Assembly (NCBI GenBank): GCA_008694505.1
Contig: VZDJ01007755.1
Location: forward strand, 13,473,100 to 13,537,099
Direction: 5' to 3'
Length of the DNA stretch: 64,000 nt
Source: Cyanoderma ruficeps
Taxonomy: Eukaryota; Chordata; Aves; Passeriformes; Timaliidae
Shown: positions 49,270 to 61,653 of the stretch, in pieces
Layout: every line of letters begins with the position of its first letter
Numbering within the stretch: the first letter of the stretch is position 1
Made by a program: the position numbers and the translations under genes
The notes under the pieces: model-generated
Seen by the model: the letters and a program-made list of their open reading frames with translations, nothing else
The model's database searches: none
What the model was told of the DNA's origin: nothing

Positions 49270-51951
49270 CCCCTTGTAATCCGTTATGTTGATGAGGATT
49301 ATGCTGGTGGTATTTAAATATTTTACCATTGTATTGAAACATGAAACATTTTCAATGCTGCATCATTTAAATGTATGCATTCTATTTTTTAATTTAAGAT
49401 GATTAAGAAAAATAAATAGTAAGTATCATGGCATCCAGCATGGTTTACTGAAATGACAGCTGAGTATGAACAGCATGGCACTTTTTAGCAAGAAATAGTT
49501 CTAAGACCGTCACAGATTTGCTAGAAGATAAATAAAGCTATTCATTTTGAATGTTTACTTGTTAGCTTAGAAGAATACATACATAAACATTAAAATGCAA
49601 AACTGTACTTGAAACTTTGATCCAGAACATGGCATACTACTGCAGTGAAATAAGTCTTCCTCAGCATCACATTCAGCAGTAAGTTTTCTTCTTCCAGAGT
49701 ATTCCTTAATTAGCAGGCTTTTCTGTGTGAAGAATACTTATGGTACTCCCAGTTATTGCAAAAGTATTGGAATCACTGTTTTATACTCCTGACAAGTTTA
49801 TAAAAACTGAAGGCTTCTGGCATTTTGCTGGTACTCTCAAAACCAAGGACAACATAGATTTATATATGTAAAATATATTGACCACTATAAAGGAATTATT
49901 TGTCATGTACATTTTCTATTAATTGTGGTTAGTTTAAAGATACTATTTAAAGTAAGTCCATTAAAAATACTCCCTGAAATTATTTACCATGATATTTACA
50001 TTTTTCTCTAACTCTTTTCAAAACTGGAAAATGATGCAAGGTTTTTAAGTTTTAGATCACTTGTAATTTTTTCTAATAATTTAAATTATAGATTTGATAT
50101 AACAATTATTTCTGTCTTATAATTTTACTACCTCCAAGACATATAAGCAAAAAACTTGCAAATCTATTTACACTATTTATATCTGAAGATGTATAAATAA
50201 ATCATCTTACATCCCACTGCATAAGACACTTCTTTGGTTTTCCCTTTGCTAGACCACACATTACTTTTTCAGCAGATTAGCTTCTCTCATCTTTCTTCCT
50301 GTTAGCAAAACCAGGAATTCACCCAAATCTCACCTGCAGGACTAATAAAAACTTTCTGTATTTTATCAAGATACTCAAACCATTCAAGGACTGAGAAGTC
50401 AGTTTTGCATAAATGCACACAATCAATTTATGATTAACATATGCTAAGAGACTCTGACTTTTAGAAGCAATCATAATGCCATTTTATCTCAATGCCTAAG
50501 ACCTTTACAAAGAAGTGAGTCTACGTATATTAAAAAAGTTCATTTGCCAAACATGGTTTTTCAGAAATCCAGGTCAATTAACCCATAAAAAACCAACATA
50601 TCAAGAAGCTACTAATAGCAAGAAGATTTTTATTAAATACAGATGATTTTTATTCTGATTTAAAAAAATTGATTGTTAGGATTTATTAAAATTCATCGCA
50701 TACCTGACTATAAGTGTGCTATCTCCAGACCCTTATGATATGCATGGGAGCCCAGTGGCATACTGGAGGTCTAACAACAGTTCTGAAACTGAGATTTCAA
50801 ATATCATATTTAGACGTACTTTTACAAACTTTTGTAAATCATTCATCATGCTTTTTAATTAAGCCTTAGTAATCAAAAAATCTCATTGATCTAAAGGAAC
50901 AATTTGCCATAAATATTTACCAACATAAAACATATTGTGCATCCTGAACTGAAGCACAATCCTGGTGCTTCGGAACAACTGTCACATATTTAAGATGTAT
51001 ATCATTATCAGGGTTCTCTAAAGTGTTCTAAATATTCCTGTAGCCATTTCTCCAGTAATGCCACAATCGAAATCAAAAGAGGCATCTAGCTTCTTCTAAT
51101 TTCTGTTAATTTGTCATTTAAATTCTTTTAATTTTGTAGCTTGAGATGATTCTGGAACATGACAAATTTGCAGTGTTTTAATATCTTCTAACTCAAATAT
51201 CACAAGCATGCTAAATGTCTAGGGACATTTAATTGAAATTCAACTTATTTTGGGAACAATCTCAAGTTAGTTTCTTAATGTCAGTTCTCTATATTCAGAT
51301 AATGTTTACATCTATTTGGCATTTCTAATATAAAATATCTTTTTCTACCCTTTAACTAGCCACAAATATTTAACTCATCTCAAAAAAATTCACTTTCTTT
51401 CTCACTGCTGTAAGTCAAACTTGCATGATATTTTAGGTTTTCTTGTCTCTTGCACCAAAGAACATTCTGGAAATTTTGAAAGAATGAAATAACTAAACTA
51501 ATATCACTGGATGTTAAGTCCTTTAAAGAGTAGAAACCTAATGTACACATGAGGTGACTTTCCCAAAATCTATTCAGGAGTTCACTTACCAAAAAGAGAC
51601 TAAAACCAATAGCTTTTTATTTTATATTGTATAACTTACTCATAGATTATCTTCACAAACATCTTTAGCTAGCTACCTTTTAGTAAAACTAATCACTTTA
51701 TTCAGAATATTTATAAGAACTTGGCTCTGAAAATGTGTCAGAGATTTGAAGCTGTTGGTTCATTTCCTTGGCTCATCATTTGCCTTTATGCACCTTTGCT
51801 TTAAATTGCAAGGGCCATTAATTTTCATCAGACAATTTGATTATTTCTTACTTCATTATTAAATTAATAACATTTTCCAAAATTTTTGGAGAGGAAAACT
51901 TTAGTGACAAATACAATACATCATTCACTAGAATTTTTAGCTGCCTGAAAT

Positions 51952-51995
51952 ATTAAATGATTTATTATTCTACATTAAATGATTTATTATTCTAC
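51952..51995 (+). repeat. 22-bp perfect tandem duplication
   Basis: A unit beginning attaaatgatttattat and ending tctac is present at 51952-51973 and 51974-51995 without differences, implying a recent event or an assembly duplication. Confidence 0.95.
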
Positions 51996-52825
51996 AATTT
52001 CTGTGAAGGAATCAACATAAAGGCAAGCCATTTTTTGCATTTAAAAAACTACAAATAAGCCCATCCTTTCTGTATACAAGTCAGAAGAACCCAAAATGGA
52101 AACCCAATCTTTATAACATATTTACTATTTGAATGAGCCGCAACAAAGCTGTTGGAAAAATAAGTTTTATGCACATAGCTTTAAAGAAGATATGAATGGC
52201 CCTTGTAGGTATTTTTATTTGGAGATATCAGGTTAAAATGCACTGGATTAGAATATATATGTAATTATGTCAACAATCAAGAATCAAAGCATCAAAAAAT
52301 TATCACTGGGTGTGGTTTAATAATCAATGGAAAAGGACCAAGGCAAGAAACACAGTCCTAAAACTTTTCCCCCCCTTTCTTTTTCAGGTGAATAATGCAA
52401 ATTGCTCTCAGTTTAGTTCATCTTTTTCTCTCATTGTCCACTAAAACTGGCCACTAAACTGCCTCTTTTGGTAGGTATCATCTAAAGAATCCCCAAAGTA
52501 ATAAAGAAGTTTGGGGAGAAATTCAGGGCATGTACCCATATCCGTGAAGGAGGACAGGCCATGTTCCTTGCCATAATCCTAACTAGAGCATATATGACGT
52601 TTTACGATGGGACAGGTATGAATGAGGGACATAGTATGGGATTTCCTCTCTGTTTGCTTCTGTTTGGTGCTGAGAGATTTTGAAGGTAATGCAAAAAGTA
52701 AGAATATAGATCAGCAATCATTTACTATTGTGCAGACTTTCCAACACTGATCAGTATTAGGATACAGGAAAATAGACTATGAGTGGCATCACTTTCACAA
52801 AAGATTATTCTTAAAGTCTAAGGGA

Positions 52826-52986
52826 AGAAACCCCAAACCCAACCAACCAACCAAACCCCAAAACCAACCAACCAAACAAATCACCCAAACACCACAACCT
52901 CCACCCCCTGCCCCCCTAAAAAATCCCAAACAAAGTTAAAAAAAGAAACACAAAAAAATGCAACCCCCAAACAAAAAAACCCTCTG
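52826..52986. repeat. A/C-rich low-complexity tract with (CCAA)n
   Basis: About 160 bases made almost entirely of A and C (runs of ccaa, ccccaaa, caaa) with hardly any G or T. The complementary strand is G/T-rich with runs such as ggggggcaggggg, giving potential for G-quadruplex structure. Confidence 0.9.
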
Positions 52987-54071
52987 AACTTATTTTTTTA
53001 TTGATGATTTGAAAAATGAGTTTTTTCACTATAATTTTTCAATATTTGTTTCTAGACCCACTACTTAAGGCAGAGCTCTTATATTCAGATGACATACAGT
53101 GGTCACTGGTTCCATAAGTTTGATGTATATAAATTTAAATGATATTTGCTAGTCTCTGTTTTAAATTTGTAGGAAGTCATTTGCAATTTCTCTTCTTTCT
53201 TTAAACTGAAACATCTAAAATGAGAAAAAGTAAATATAGAGATCAGTTTTTAAATTTTGCCTTTCCAGATCATGTCACTTTCCACATTGATATCCTCAGA
53301 TTTCAGTCCATCTTTATGAAAACGTATTTGCAAATTGCTAATGTCTGTCCTCTCTATGAAAGGTGCGAGATGTGTCTCGCCTTTTCAGTTTTTTCCCCAT
53401 GTTCTACTATGTTGGGGTTTGTTTTTATTTCAAGGCAAAATGAAGAACTGACATTTTTCCCCACATAAAAGGAAAATTCTGTATTTTCATTAAAAGGCAG
53501 ACATGATTTAAATACGACAAACACTTTGTACTCTAGAATTCAATATAGTATAGATAACCAAATATATTCATACAACTGAGGCTGGTAAAATTCAAAAGCA
53601 AGCAAATAAGCTGAAACTGATACTCATCTGATACAAAAATACTGGATTTATTTTTGAGAAATACCTCTAAAATTCTTTTTGTGAGATTGAAGTCTCCTCT
53701 TGAAACAAAGATGTCTATACAGCTGTATTTTTATTATATGTAACGTATTTTAAGCCATGTCTAGAAAGTACTTCTCCTTGCTGTTCTAGTGGATATAACC
53801 TCCCCATGACACTTGCTTTTCAGACTTCAGGCAGGAACCTGGGAATGCTGTTACAGCTCCCTACAAGAGCAGATTCCATGCCTAGAAATTATGATTTTAA
53901 TTCTTTTTAGAGACATATTATTCACCCTAGAAATATGAGACATTTTAATGGATACTTCTTTTTTCACTGCCTACTAGAAGCCTGTTGGTGGAAGAAAATG
54001 GTCACAAAGATGTTTTCAACACAGCTACATGATGCAGGCACATACATATTCATAGTACAAAAAGACCATCC

Positions 54072-54117
54072 ACAAAAAAAAAAAAGACAAAAAACAAAAC
54101 AAAACAAAACAAAAAAC
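54072..54117. repeat. (AAAAC)n A-rich tract
   Basis: A run of about 13 A, then gac, then repeated aaaac units. It is not attached to a recognised retroelement. Confidence 0.9.
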
Positions 54118-56093
54118 GTTGAGGCATTGCTTAGAATAAAGAGTATCTGTATAGCTAAAATTTAATTGCATGGAGTATGAAATGTACCAGGACTTAATTG
54201 TATTCCTTCAGCATTCACAATAGCAATACAATTTGTTTTATAAAGGAATGATGGTTATATTTATATCCAAACCAGTATCACTTTTTAAAACCATCTCTAC
54301 CAATATCTGAAAGTTAAGAGTTCAGGTAAAAGTGGCATAAGCAGCCCCACTTTTTTTGCTAAACTGGGGTGCACCTTTGAGAATTTGTTCCCCTCTAGGA
54401 CAAAACAATTATTTCTTGCTGACATAAATTCCTAACAAGGCCTTTCTGTCCTCGACTATATGCAACAGGGTTGTGCTTATGCTAATTTGATGTTGTGGGA
54501 TCATAACCCCCTACTGATGAAATGAATTTTAAAATGTTAACAAAATTACTTGTAGGCATTGCAGAAAATGTAAAATAAAAGGTTGTTGTTTTCCAAATAT
54601 GCCATTCTTGAAGGTATTCTGTGGAATTCTTGGTGTGTGCATTCGTCTGTTAGCAACTTACTTTCAAGATAATTATGCAATTTAATAAAAGGAACTCTGC
54701 AGGAATATAAAAATTACCCTTCCTCCTATTATATGGAAAGAGTTAGAAGGTGCTTTTGTTTTTTTAACTGAGATTTACTGAGCTTTTCCTATTTAAACTT
54801 TGCAAAGCTTGTGTTCAACCCTAAGGGAACTTACAGCCAGCTTAATGCTCACATTGTAGGAAAATGAAGATACTTCAGGGACAAGATAATAAAATAAAGC
54901 AAATCTTTCCACTACTCTCAATACTTTCTTCCCCATAAGTCACTGATACACATCCAAATCAGTTTATAACACTTTGGACATTTTAAAATTACAAACAACA
55001 CACTTGTCTTGATTTAAATTGAAATAACCTACTAAATCATTGTAATTATTTTCCCTCTTTGCCCTTACAATAAAATATATATCATTACACAAGCATAAAA
55101 TTCTGTCTACTCTAAACTGAAGGACGGTCAATTCAAACTCCATCTCATCCGGAAATGAGTCATCTTTATGTAAAAACATGTAATGAAAAGCATATGAACT
55201 TTGACGAAGATATTTTTTCCTCTTTTCTTAAAAATTGTACTGTGTCTAAGCAAGCACAGAGAAGTAGTTTTAAGTGACAACTACGGTGTTTCATTTCCTT
55301 CAGCAAACTGCATGTGGTTTATTTTCCCACCTATTTCGTTACCTGCTCTTAGGTAAGAAGTAAACACATAAATGGACGTGCAATCCAAAGGGAGAAGCAA
55401 TTGCAGGAGAACCAATTTTATTTTGTCTGCAGAATTCTATTAGCTTCATGCTGTTTATTATTTCCTTGATGTTATTTATTATTTTCATTCTCCTGGCTCT
55501 TATCTATTAAGAGTAATCAAGACTTCTTCATACTGTCTCTAAAAGCTTATTAGAATAATAGATCAACAAATGGATTTATATACATAGTTTTCACAAAGGT
55601 AACTTTTCATGATTCTCTTACAAAAATTAAAGTAATTTTGTTATTTAATTATGAAACATTTAACCTCATTTTAGCCTTCTGTGGCATGAAACTATTGAAA
55701 CTGACACTTCAATTGCATTTGCCCATGGCTTGATGCACTTTGAGGGTCAGGCATGGGCTACTATCAAAGTATGGGCATCTTCCCCAGTTCTTCATAGCTA
55801 ATTACTACAAGTAAAGAGTTTTCCCCCAGAGAGGGACCACTTCTATTCCATATTTGACAGGTAGAAATTAGCTGCCTAATGGAATGGAATAGTTCTGCAA
55901 ATTGAAGGAATTAAGTGAGCTTTTTTAATTTGGACTTCTTTTAAATTAGATTTTAATTTGAATTGAAATGTGAGGTTGGTGTCACAAGGCAGTTTATTTT
56001 GGGTGCTTTCCAATAACTTTATAATGCCCACTGCTGATGTATCATGCCTTGTCTTAGAGCCAGTATTGAAAAATACTTTGACTTGGTCTACAA

Positions 56094-56172
56094 ACCAAAG
56101 AAATTAAATGAGCAGGAAATTTCCATTTGCACAAAAACTCAGAATTATCATTTCACCACTGTAATGATATCA
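56094..56172 (+). repeat. Copy A of a 79-bp duplicated element
   Basis: Starts accaaagaaattaaatgag and ends gtaatgatatca. Aligned without gaps to 57347-57425 it matches at 70 of 79 positions (my count). It belongs to no repeat family I recognise. Confidence 0.85.
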
Positions 56173-57346
56173 CTCAGCTAGCTGGATATGACACCATGGA
56201 TTAAATGCTACTAAAGCGACAAAGTCATCCTAGATTAAAAAAAAAAATAATTTGCCTGATTCTACCTTTTTTATGTCTTCTTTTGGAAGATAATATTCAC
56301 AGATAACCTAAACAGGTATAATATGATAATGTAAAAATAAGCTGCACAAGCAACATTATTATTAATTCCCTTTGCTTTTGAGACAGATCCCTAACTCATA
56401 CATGATGTTGGAAAAGCTCTACATCTTTAAAATGAGTTGTTGAAGCACAATTGGTATTTGTGTTTCAATTTCAAAAAGTTGGAAAAGAAACCATCCATTT
56501 TTTTAAAATTATGGTTGGCTGTATTATGTACTCCATTTTTCTTTTCTTTCTGATGATTTTCCCATTTATCTCTCCTGATAAAAAAGTTACTGGATTTATT
56601 TCAGTACTTTTTAAAAAATATGTAAGCTTTGGACAAAACAAAACATTTAAGAGAAAGAAAAGAACTTGAATGTTACCTAAAAAGTTTCCTTATTTCACTT
56701 CTTTTGGAGTTTCATTCTCGTATCTGCAGGAAGAGCTGACAGGAACAATATTTTAAAGTAGTCAGTTCTGTCATAATCCTCTATTCAGTGCTGACTACAG
56801 TGGCATGTCATTTGTGCTTTCCTGTCCTATTATGGCCTTTTCTGGGGAGCTTTTCTCCCTCATGAATCTCTTCTGACCTCATCAATATATTTGAAGAAAC
56901 CTTTCTTACCTGTGAGATGTGTAGTTGAAAGGAGATAGTATTACACTCAGCACGGCAGAGAACTTCTGCCAGTGACATTTTGTTACGCAGAGTTTGTGAA
57001 AGTGTTCAGCAACATCTCTGACCAACTCATTGGCAATATTTAGGGAATTAAAAGGTCTGGGTTGTTCCTTAAACAACTGTTTAACTTGGTTAGGAAAAAA
57101 AATCACTGCTTGCTGTGTGTAAACCGGTAGAAATTGGTAAACATTGTAAAGAACTTGAATTTCTGCTAGTGTATTTTCTGATGGTCAGAATACAGAGAAA
57201 AATAATCACTTTGGCATTATTAAAAGCATCTGAACAATACTTTGTCTTGGAAGTTTCTAAGTCATATCATATACTTGGCTATTTCAAAAAATTCAGGCTC
57301 AGAAATGTCCTAATGCTTGGTTGTTTTGGTTTTATAAACACCACAG
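56173..57346. other. Unique non-coding DNA between the two copies
   Basis: No gene or interspersed repeat is recognised; includes an A run near 56238-56248. Confidence 0.5.
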
Positions 57347-57425
57347 ACCAAAGAAATTAAATGAACAGGACATTTCCATTTACACAAAAACACAGAATTG
57401 TCATTTAATCTCTGTAATGATGTCA
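57347..57425 (+). repeat. Copy B of a 79-bp duplicated element
   Basis: Direct-orientation partner of 56094-56172, 1,253 bp downstream start to start. The nine differences are single substitutions, three of them clustered near the 3' end. Flanks on both sides diverge quickly. Confidence 0.85.
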
Positions 57426-59388
57426 GATACCCAAGGAAACTGTTGGAATATGAAGATATCACTGTCTGTGCATTGTTGTTTGTAATTATATTTTTTTTGA
57501 CCCAGAGTTCAGAATGGGAAAATCAGAAGAAGATTTTGCAGATTCCTCCAAGACTTTAACTGTTAAATTAGGCCCTTCCTGGACCATAAGAATTTCAAGA
57601 AATTTCTTTTGTGAAGTAGTCTGCTAAATAAGGACAAAATGTAGGAATATATTCCCTTATGTTACTCTCTGGAAATGCAGCAGTCCCCTGAGAGAAGAAA
57701 GTGAAAAATAAGAAAGGAAAACAGAATAAAAAATTAGATCTTGTGCAATATTTTCAGACACACAATCTAATATGAACTTGTGCCAAGCCTGGTTGACTGC
57801 ACATCCTTGAGACAGGGAAAAAAGAATTCTTTTGTTTTCCAAACATCACAAAGCAAACAGAAAAGTTTCTTCAGAAACCCTAATGAGAAAAAATTAACCA
57901 TCTAAAGTGCTGGAAGAAAATGAACTATCGAACAATTATTTTGCTAAAAGCAAATATATGTTTGACTGAAGCAGTTTCTGATGGCAGAAAAAGAGTAAGC
58001 ACATCCTCTGTGAAAAAAAAACAACAAACCGTACAGCTTCATGATTTAAGCAAGCAGAACTAGAGGAGGAGGGTGTGAAAAAATCTTTGTCTGAAGTAAT
58101 AAGGCTAAAACACTTGGGGAAAGCAAAGAAAGGAAATAACATGCCCTAAGGATATTTGCACTTAGTGAAAAAAAAAATCATGAAATGAGAAAATGAGGAC
58201 AGGCAATGGGATATAAGATCTTACAGTTAGTGATTTAAGGCTCACTGACACAAGGGAATAGATATGGGAGGGACATGGCCAGGAGAGAGTGGCTTGTTTA
58301 AAACTTAACACAAGAGACAGCAAATACCCTGACTTCTCCAAACAGCTCAGAAAACTCTTAATAACTTATTGGCAGGTCTGTAATTCACTGTACAACATCA
58401 AATGCAATATATAATTTTCTATGCTGAGGATGGCCTTGGAGTAAAACAAGTGAATCATCTGTCACCCATCCCAGTCATCACCTAGCCCTTCAACTTTCCT
58501 CCACACTGAGAAAAATCCAACAGCTTTTAGAAAAGCAAGCTAAGAGTAGTGATTTTGCCAGTAGGGAAACAGGAGTTTGACTTTGGAGTGATAATGTGTA
58601 AAGAGATTTAACCCGTTAATCTACTTACCTCATTTTTTAAAAAAAAATATTTTCAAGGAATTCAATTTATACAACCATACCTTATAAAGGAGTTTATAAT
58701 TTATTTAATGTTAACCTATGTAAAAATACATTGTTTAAAAGATTTGCTTGTTTTCCAGAAAAGCTAGCTCAAATGACAACTTCTCAGTATGTACTTAGCA
58801 TTAAAGGTATTTCAATATAGCACTTGAAGTAATCAAGAGGAAAGACAGCCTTTTTGCTCCAGACCTTCTGCTCCTTCTGCTGGGAAAGCACAGCACAACT
58901 TGTCACAGAAATTAAGACATCAAAGTATTCCATAGTAACTGAAATTCCTGTGAAAAAAATGCAGTTTTTTGGATGTGATATCTCTTGAATAATTTTTTTT
59001 TCCTTGGGAGGACATTGCCAACAAACCACCATAGCAAGACAGAATTGTACAGTCTGAAATAAAGAAACCTTCATCCCCTTTCAATTTCCATATCCATACT
59101 ACAGAGTTTGAAGTTTACATACCGAGGGGAGAAACACAGAAAGTTCCTAATTGCATACTATATACCCTCTCTAGTCATTGCTGAGTCCTTTGGGTATATT
59201 CAAGCTCTGCCAAAAGCAGTGACATCCTCTGTGACACAGATTGTGCTGTCCCACCCTTTTGGGGCAGGGAACACCCAAGATTGGTGGATGCACGTGGTTG
59301 AGAGGAATGACAAAAGCGAGAGGCTTTTTTTTTTTTTTTCCCCAAAAAAATCTTATAAAGTATTATTAAAAAATTACACTCCTGACAC
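57426..59388. other. Unique AT-rich non-coding DNA
   Basis: No gene or repeat family is recognised. A T run lies at 59326-59339. Short open frames look random. Confidence 0.5.
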
Positions 59389-59394
59389 GGAAAT
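59389..59394 (-). repeat. Possible target-site duplication of the 59.4-kb LTR
   Basis: Ggaaat, matching ggaaac at 59932-59937 in five of six positions. It is weak support on its own. Confidence 0.35.
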
Positions 59395-59931
59395 TGGTGT
59401 GTTAGTCCCCTGGCCTTCTGATATTAGCCTATAGCAGCATATTTTGGATAAAGGGGTAGGGTAAATAGGAATAGAGAAAGAGAGATTAATTCAAGAGAGG
59501 GAGAGAAAAAGGAAAGAATAAAAAAAGGAAAAAGAGATCACCAGTTCTGGCTCCTACATCAGTCTGGCTGGGGCTGGGGTATCCAGGATACTGGGGCTTA
59601 AACTCAGAGCAAGTGTGTACTTGTACAGCATTGAGCTGTGCTTATCCCCAGGAACTAGAACAAGCACATTTGTCCCAGAAAAATTGTCCTACCTCTGTAG
59701 GGCCTGCTTCTCCAGCCCCATCCTGTTCTTTCTCAGTGTGTGATTACCAACAATCCTTGGCTGTAATCACCAATAGTCCTTGGCTGACTCCACAGTTATC
59801 CAGGTACCAGTGGGTAACATGAGGGATTTATATCAGCCACTTGGGCAGTTCCTAGGAAAGTGTGGAGTGCTTTCTTTTAGTACTTTTCCCTCAATTCTCT
59901 TGCACAAATTTCAGTTTTAAAAGAAAACACA
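59395..59931 (-). mobile_element. Probable ERV LTR with polypurine tract, minus strand
   Basis: A TATAAA lies on the minus strand (antisense 59827-59832). Further along that strand come tatcctggataccccagccccagccagac, gagccagaactggtgatctc and a long pyrimidine tract (purine on the plus strand, 59450-59538). This resembles the R-U5 layout of passerine class II LTRs as I recall them. Termini TGTGTT (59931) and ...AACACACCA (59395) form partial inverted ends with an imperfect 6-bp flanking repeat. A near-duplicate aatccttggctgtaatcacc / aatagtccttggctgac sits around 59750-59786. Boundaries are tentative. Confidence 0.5.
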
Positions 59932-59937
59932 GGAAAC

Positions 59938-61237
59938 AAATATGAATTCTACCTTAATGTATTGATAGATACAATATCTTTGGACCCCAAAGGGTTCTGG
60001 AAAAGAAGCCCAGCAAGGTTCCATTTCCATTCTTGTCCAGCCCTGTGTAGCTGCTTAGACAGGTCAGGATCTCCCTGTATCTGGGTTTTTCCAGGACAAT
60101 GATAAAGGTGAACTGGTGAGAAATAATGTTTCTATCTTTTTTTTTTTTTTTGGTTTGTTTATAACGGTCAGGTATCTTATAAGATATGAGTACTACTACA
60201 GTTTTTTCTCTTCAAGTCTCTTCAACTTCCCTTGAATGTTTTTTAAATTTTCAAAAGGAGTCTTCCTAAAGGAGAAACACTGCAACTTCTTTAACTAACA
60301 TGATATCAAAATGTAGCTCAAATAATATTGTTTCATTAAAGCATAAAATATTTTTTGGTTGGGTTTTTTCCCCTACTTAAACAGGAAACTAGAGACGATC
60401 TAATGATAATAGCACATAAACTAAATATTTAAGATTTCAAAATATATAATCTCTGCTTCTGTCTTTTTAGGAAAAAAATCTTTCTTCAAAAGTGTACTGA
60501 GTTCATGGCAAAAATAAGTGTACAAATGTACATATATTTACAGATACTTTATGAATTCATAAAGGCAAACTTTAAAAATTGCAATATTGTGGTTTTAATA
60601 TGGTTTTATTTTGGGATATTTTAATATATTGATTTATTTTATCTTTTTTATTTGGAGAAGGTAAAGAGAAATTTGCCTTCTTAGGCATTCTTGACTGGAA
60701 ACAATATTTCTACTGTAATGGAAATGAAAAAGGAAAGAATAATTTTCTTTGGAGATAGACAACAGCAGTTTTTGGGAGGTTGTTTTATCCTTGGGTTTTT
60801 TTGCTAATTAGGGAAATTTTTCATTTTCTCAGATTGGGCAACAAGACCTTTTTTACATTAGTTCGTGGTTCCTTTATAGCACTGGAATAATTAATAGCAA
60901 AGCCTTTGATATAGTATTTCTGAAGTTATTCTGATTCTGCAATATTCTGTTAAAATATGAAAAGGTCACTGTAAACCTAAGGAAAATAAATTGACATTTA
61001 TCTGAAAATGAAAAGTACTAAAAGGCATAGTAAAGATAAGGTTCTGTGGAGCCTCCCCAGGTGATATCTGCTGTTTATTATTTTCTGTCTAGCAAGAACT
61101 TTGTGGACTGTACAGTTAAATAACTACTAGAAATAATTTAATATTTTACCTTTTTTTTTTTTGGAATGATATAAGAACATTGACTTTGTCCTACATACAA
61201 AATAAGCAAAGGCTCCTAATAAATAACAGAACGGCTG
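59938..61237. other. Unique AT-rich non-coding DNA
   Basis: No recognised feature apart from short T homopolymers (near 60137 and 61151). Confidence 0.5.
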
Positions 61238-61653
61238 ATCACTGGGGTTTGCAGTACAAAACAGATATGGACCTGTTAGAGCAGGTACAGAGGAGAGACA
61301 CGAGAAAGAGCAGTGTTTGAACACTTCCCATGAAGAAAGGCTGAATGAGTTGGAGTTGCTCTGTATGGAGAAGAGAAAGTTCCAGAGAGAGCTTAGTGCA
61401 GCATTCCAATTTACTAAAAAGACCTGCAAAACAGAGGGACAGAGGCGTTTAATCAGCGCCTGCAGCCACAGGTCAACGAGCAGTGGTTTTAAACTTAAAG
61501 ATTTAGGTGGCGAGCAATGGAACAGGTTGCCCAGAGAATCTGTGGTTGCTTCATTCCTGAAATTGTTCAAAGTCTGTCTGGGTGTGGCTTTGATCAACCT
61601 GGGTTAGTGGAAGGTCTTTGAAGGTGCCTCCTAACTATTTTATGATTCTATGT
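61238..61653 (+). mobile_element. CR1 LINE 3' fragment with internal loss
   Basis: The ORF2 C-terminal region is recognisable as tttgcagtacaaaacagatatggacctgttagagcaggtacagaggagagac, then cttcccatgaagaaaggctgaatgagttggagttgctctgtatggagaagag. The 3' UTR follows with gcaatggaacaggttgcccagagaatctgtgg, then ttgttcaaagtctgtctgggtgtggctttgatcaacctggg, ending tttatgattctatg. A long frame on the opposite strand is an antisense artefact. Parts of the usual sequence between the two regions are missing. Confidence 0.93.

Larger units (their letters stand above)
49270..56093. other. Unique AT-rich non-coding DNA
   Basis: About 6.8 kb without a recognised gene or interspersed repeat, the longest such stretch in the window. 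It contains a 22-bp tandem duplication (51952), an A/C-rich low-complexity tract (52.83 kb) and an (AAAAC)n tract (54.07 kb). The short open frames have no recognisable domain. Confidence 0.55.

Noticed and set aside
61127..61597. 156-codon open frame on the minus strand
   Set aside because: It is antisense to the ORF2 C-terminus and 3' UTR of a CR1 relic; its apparent protein has no domain.
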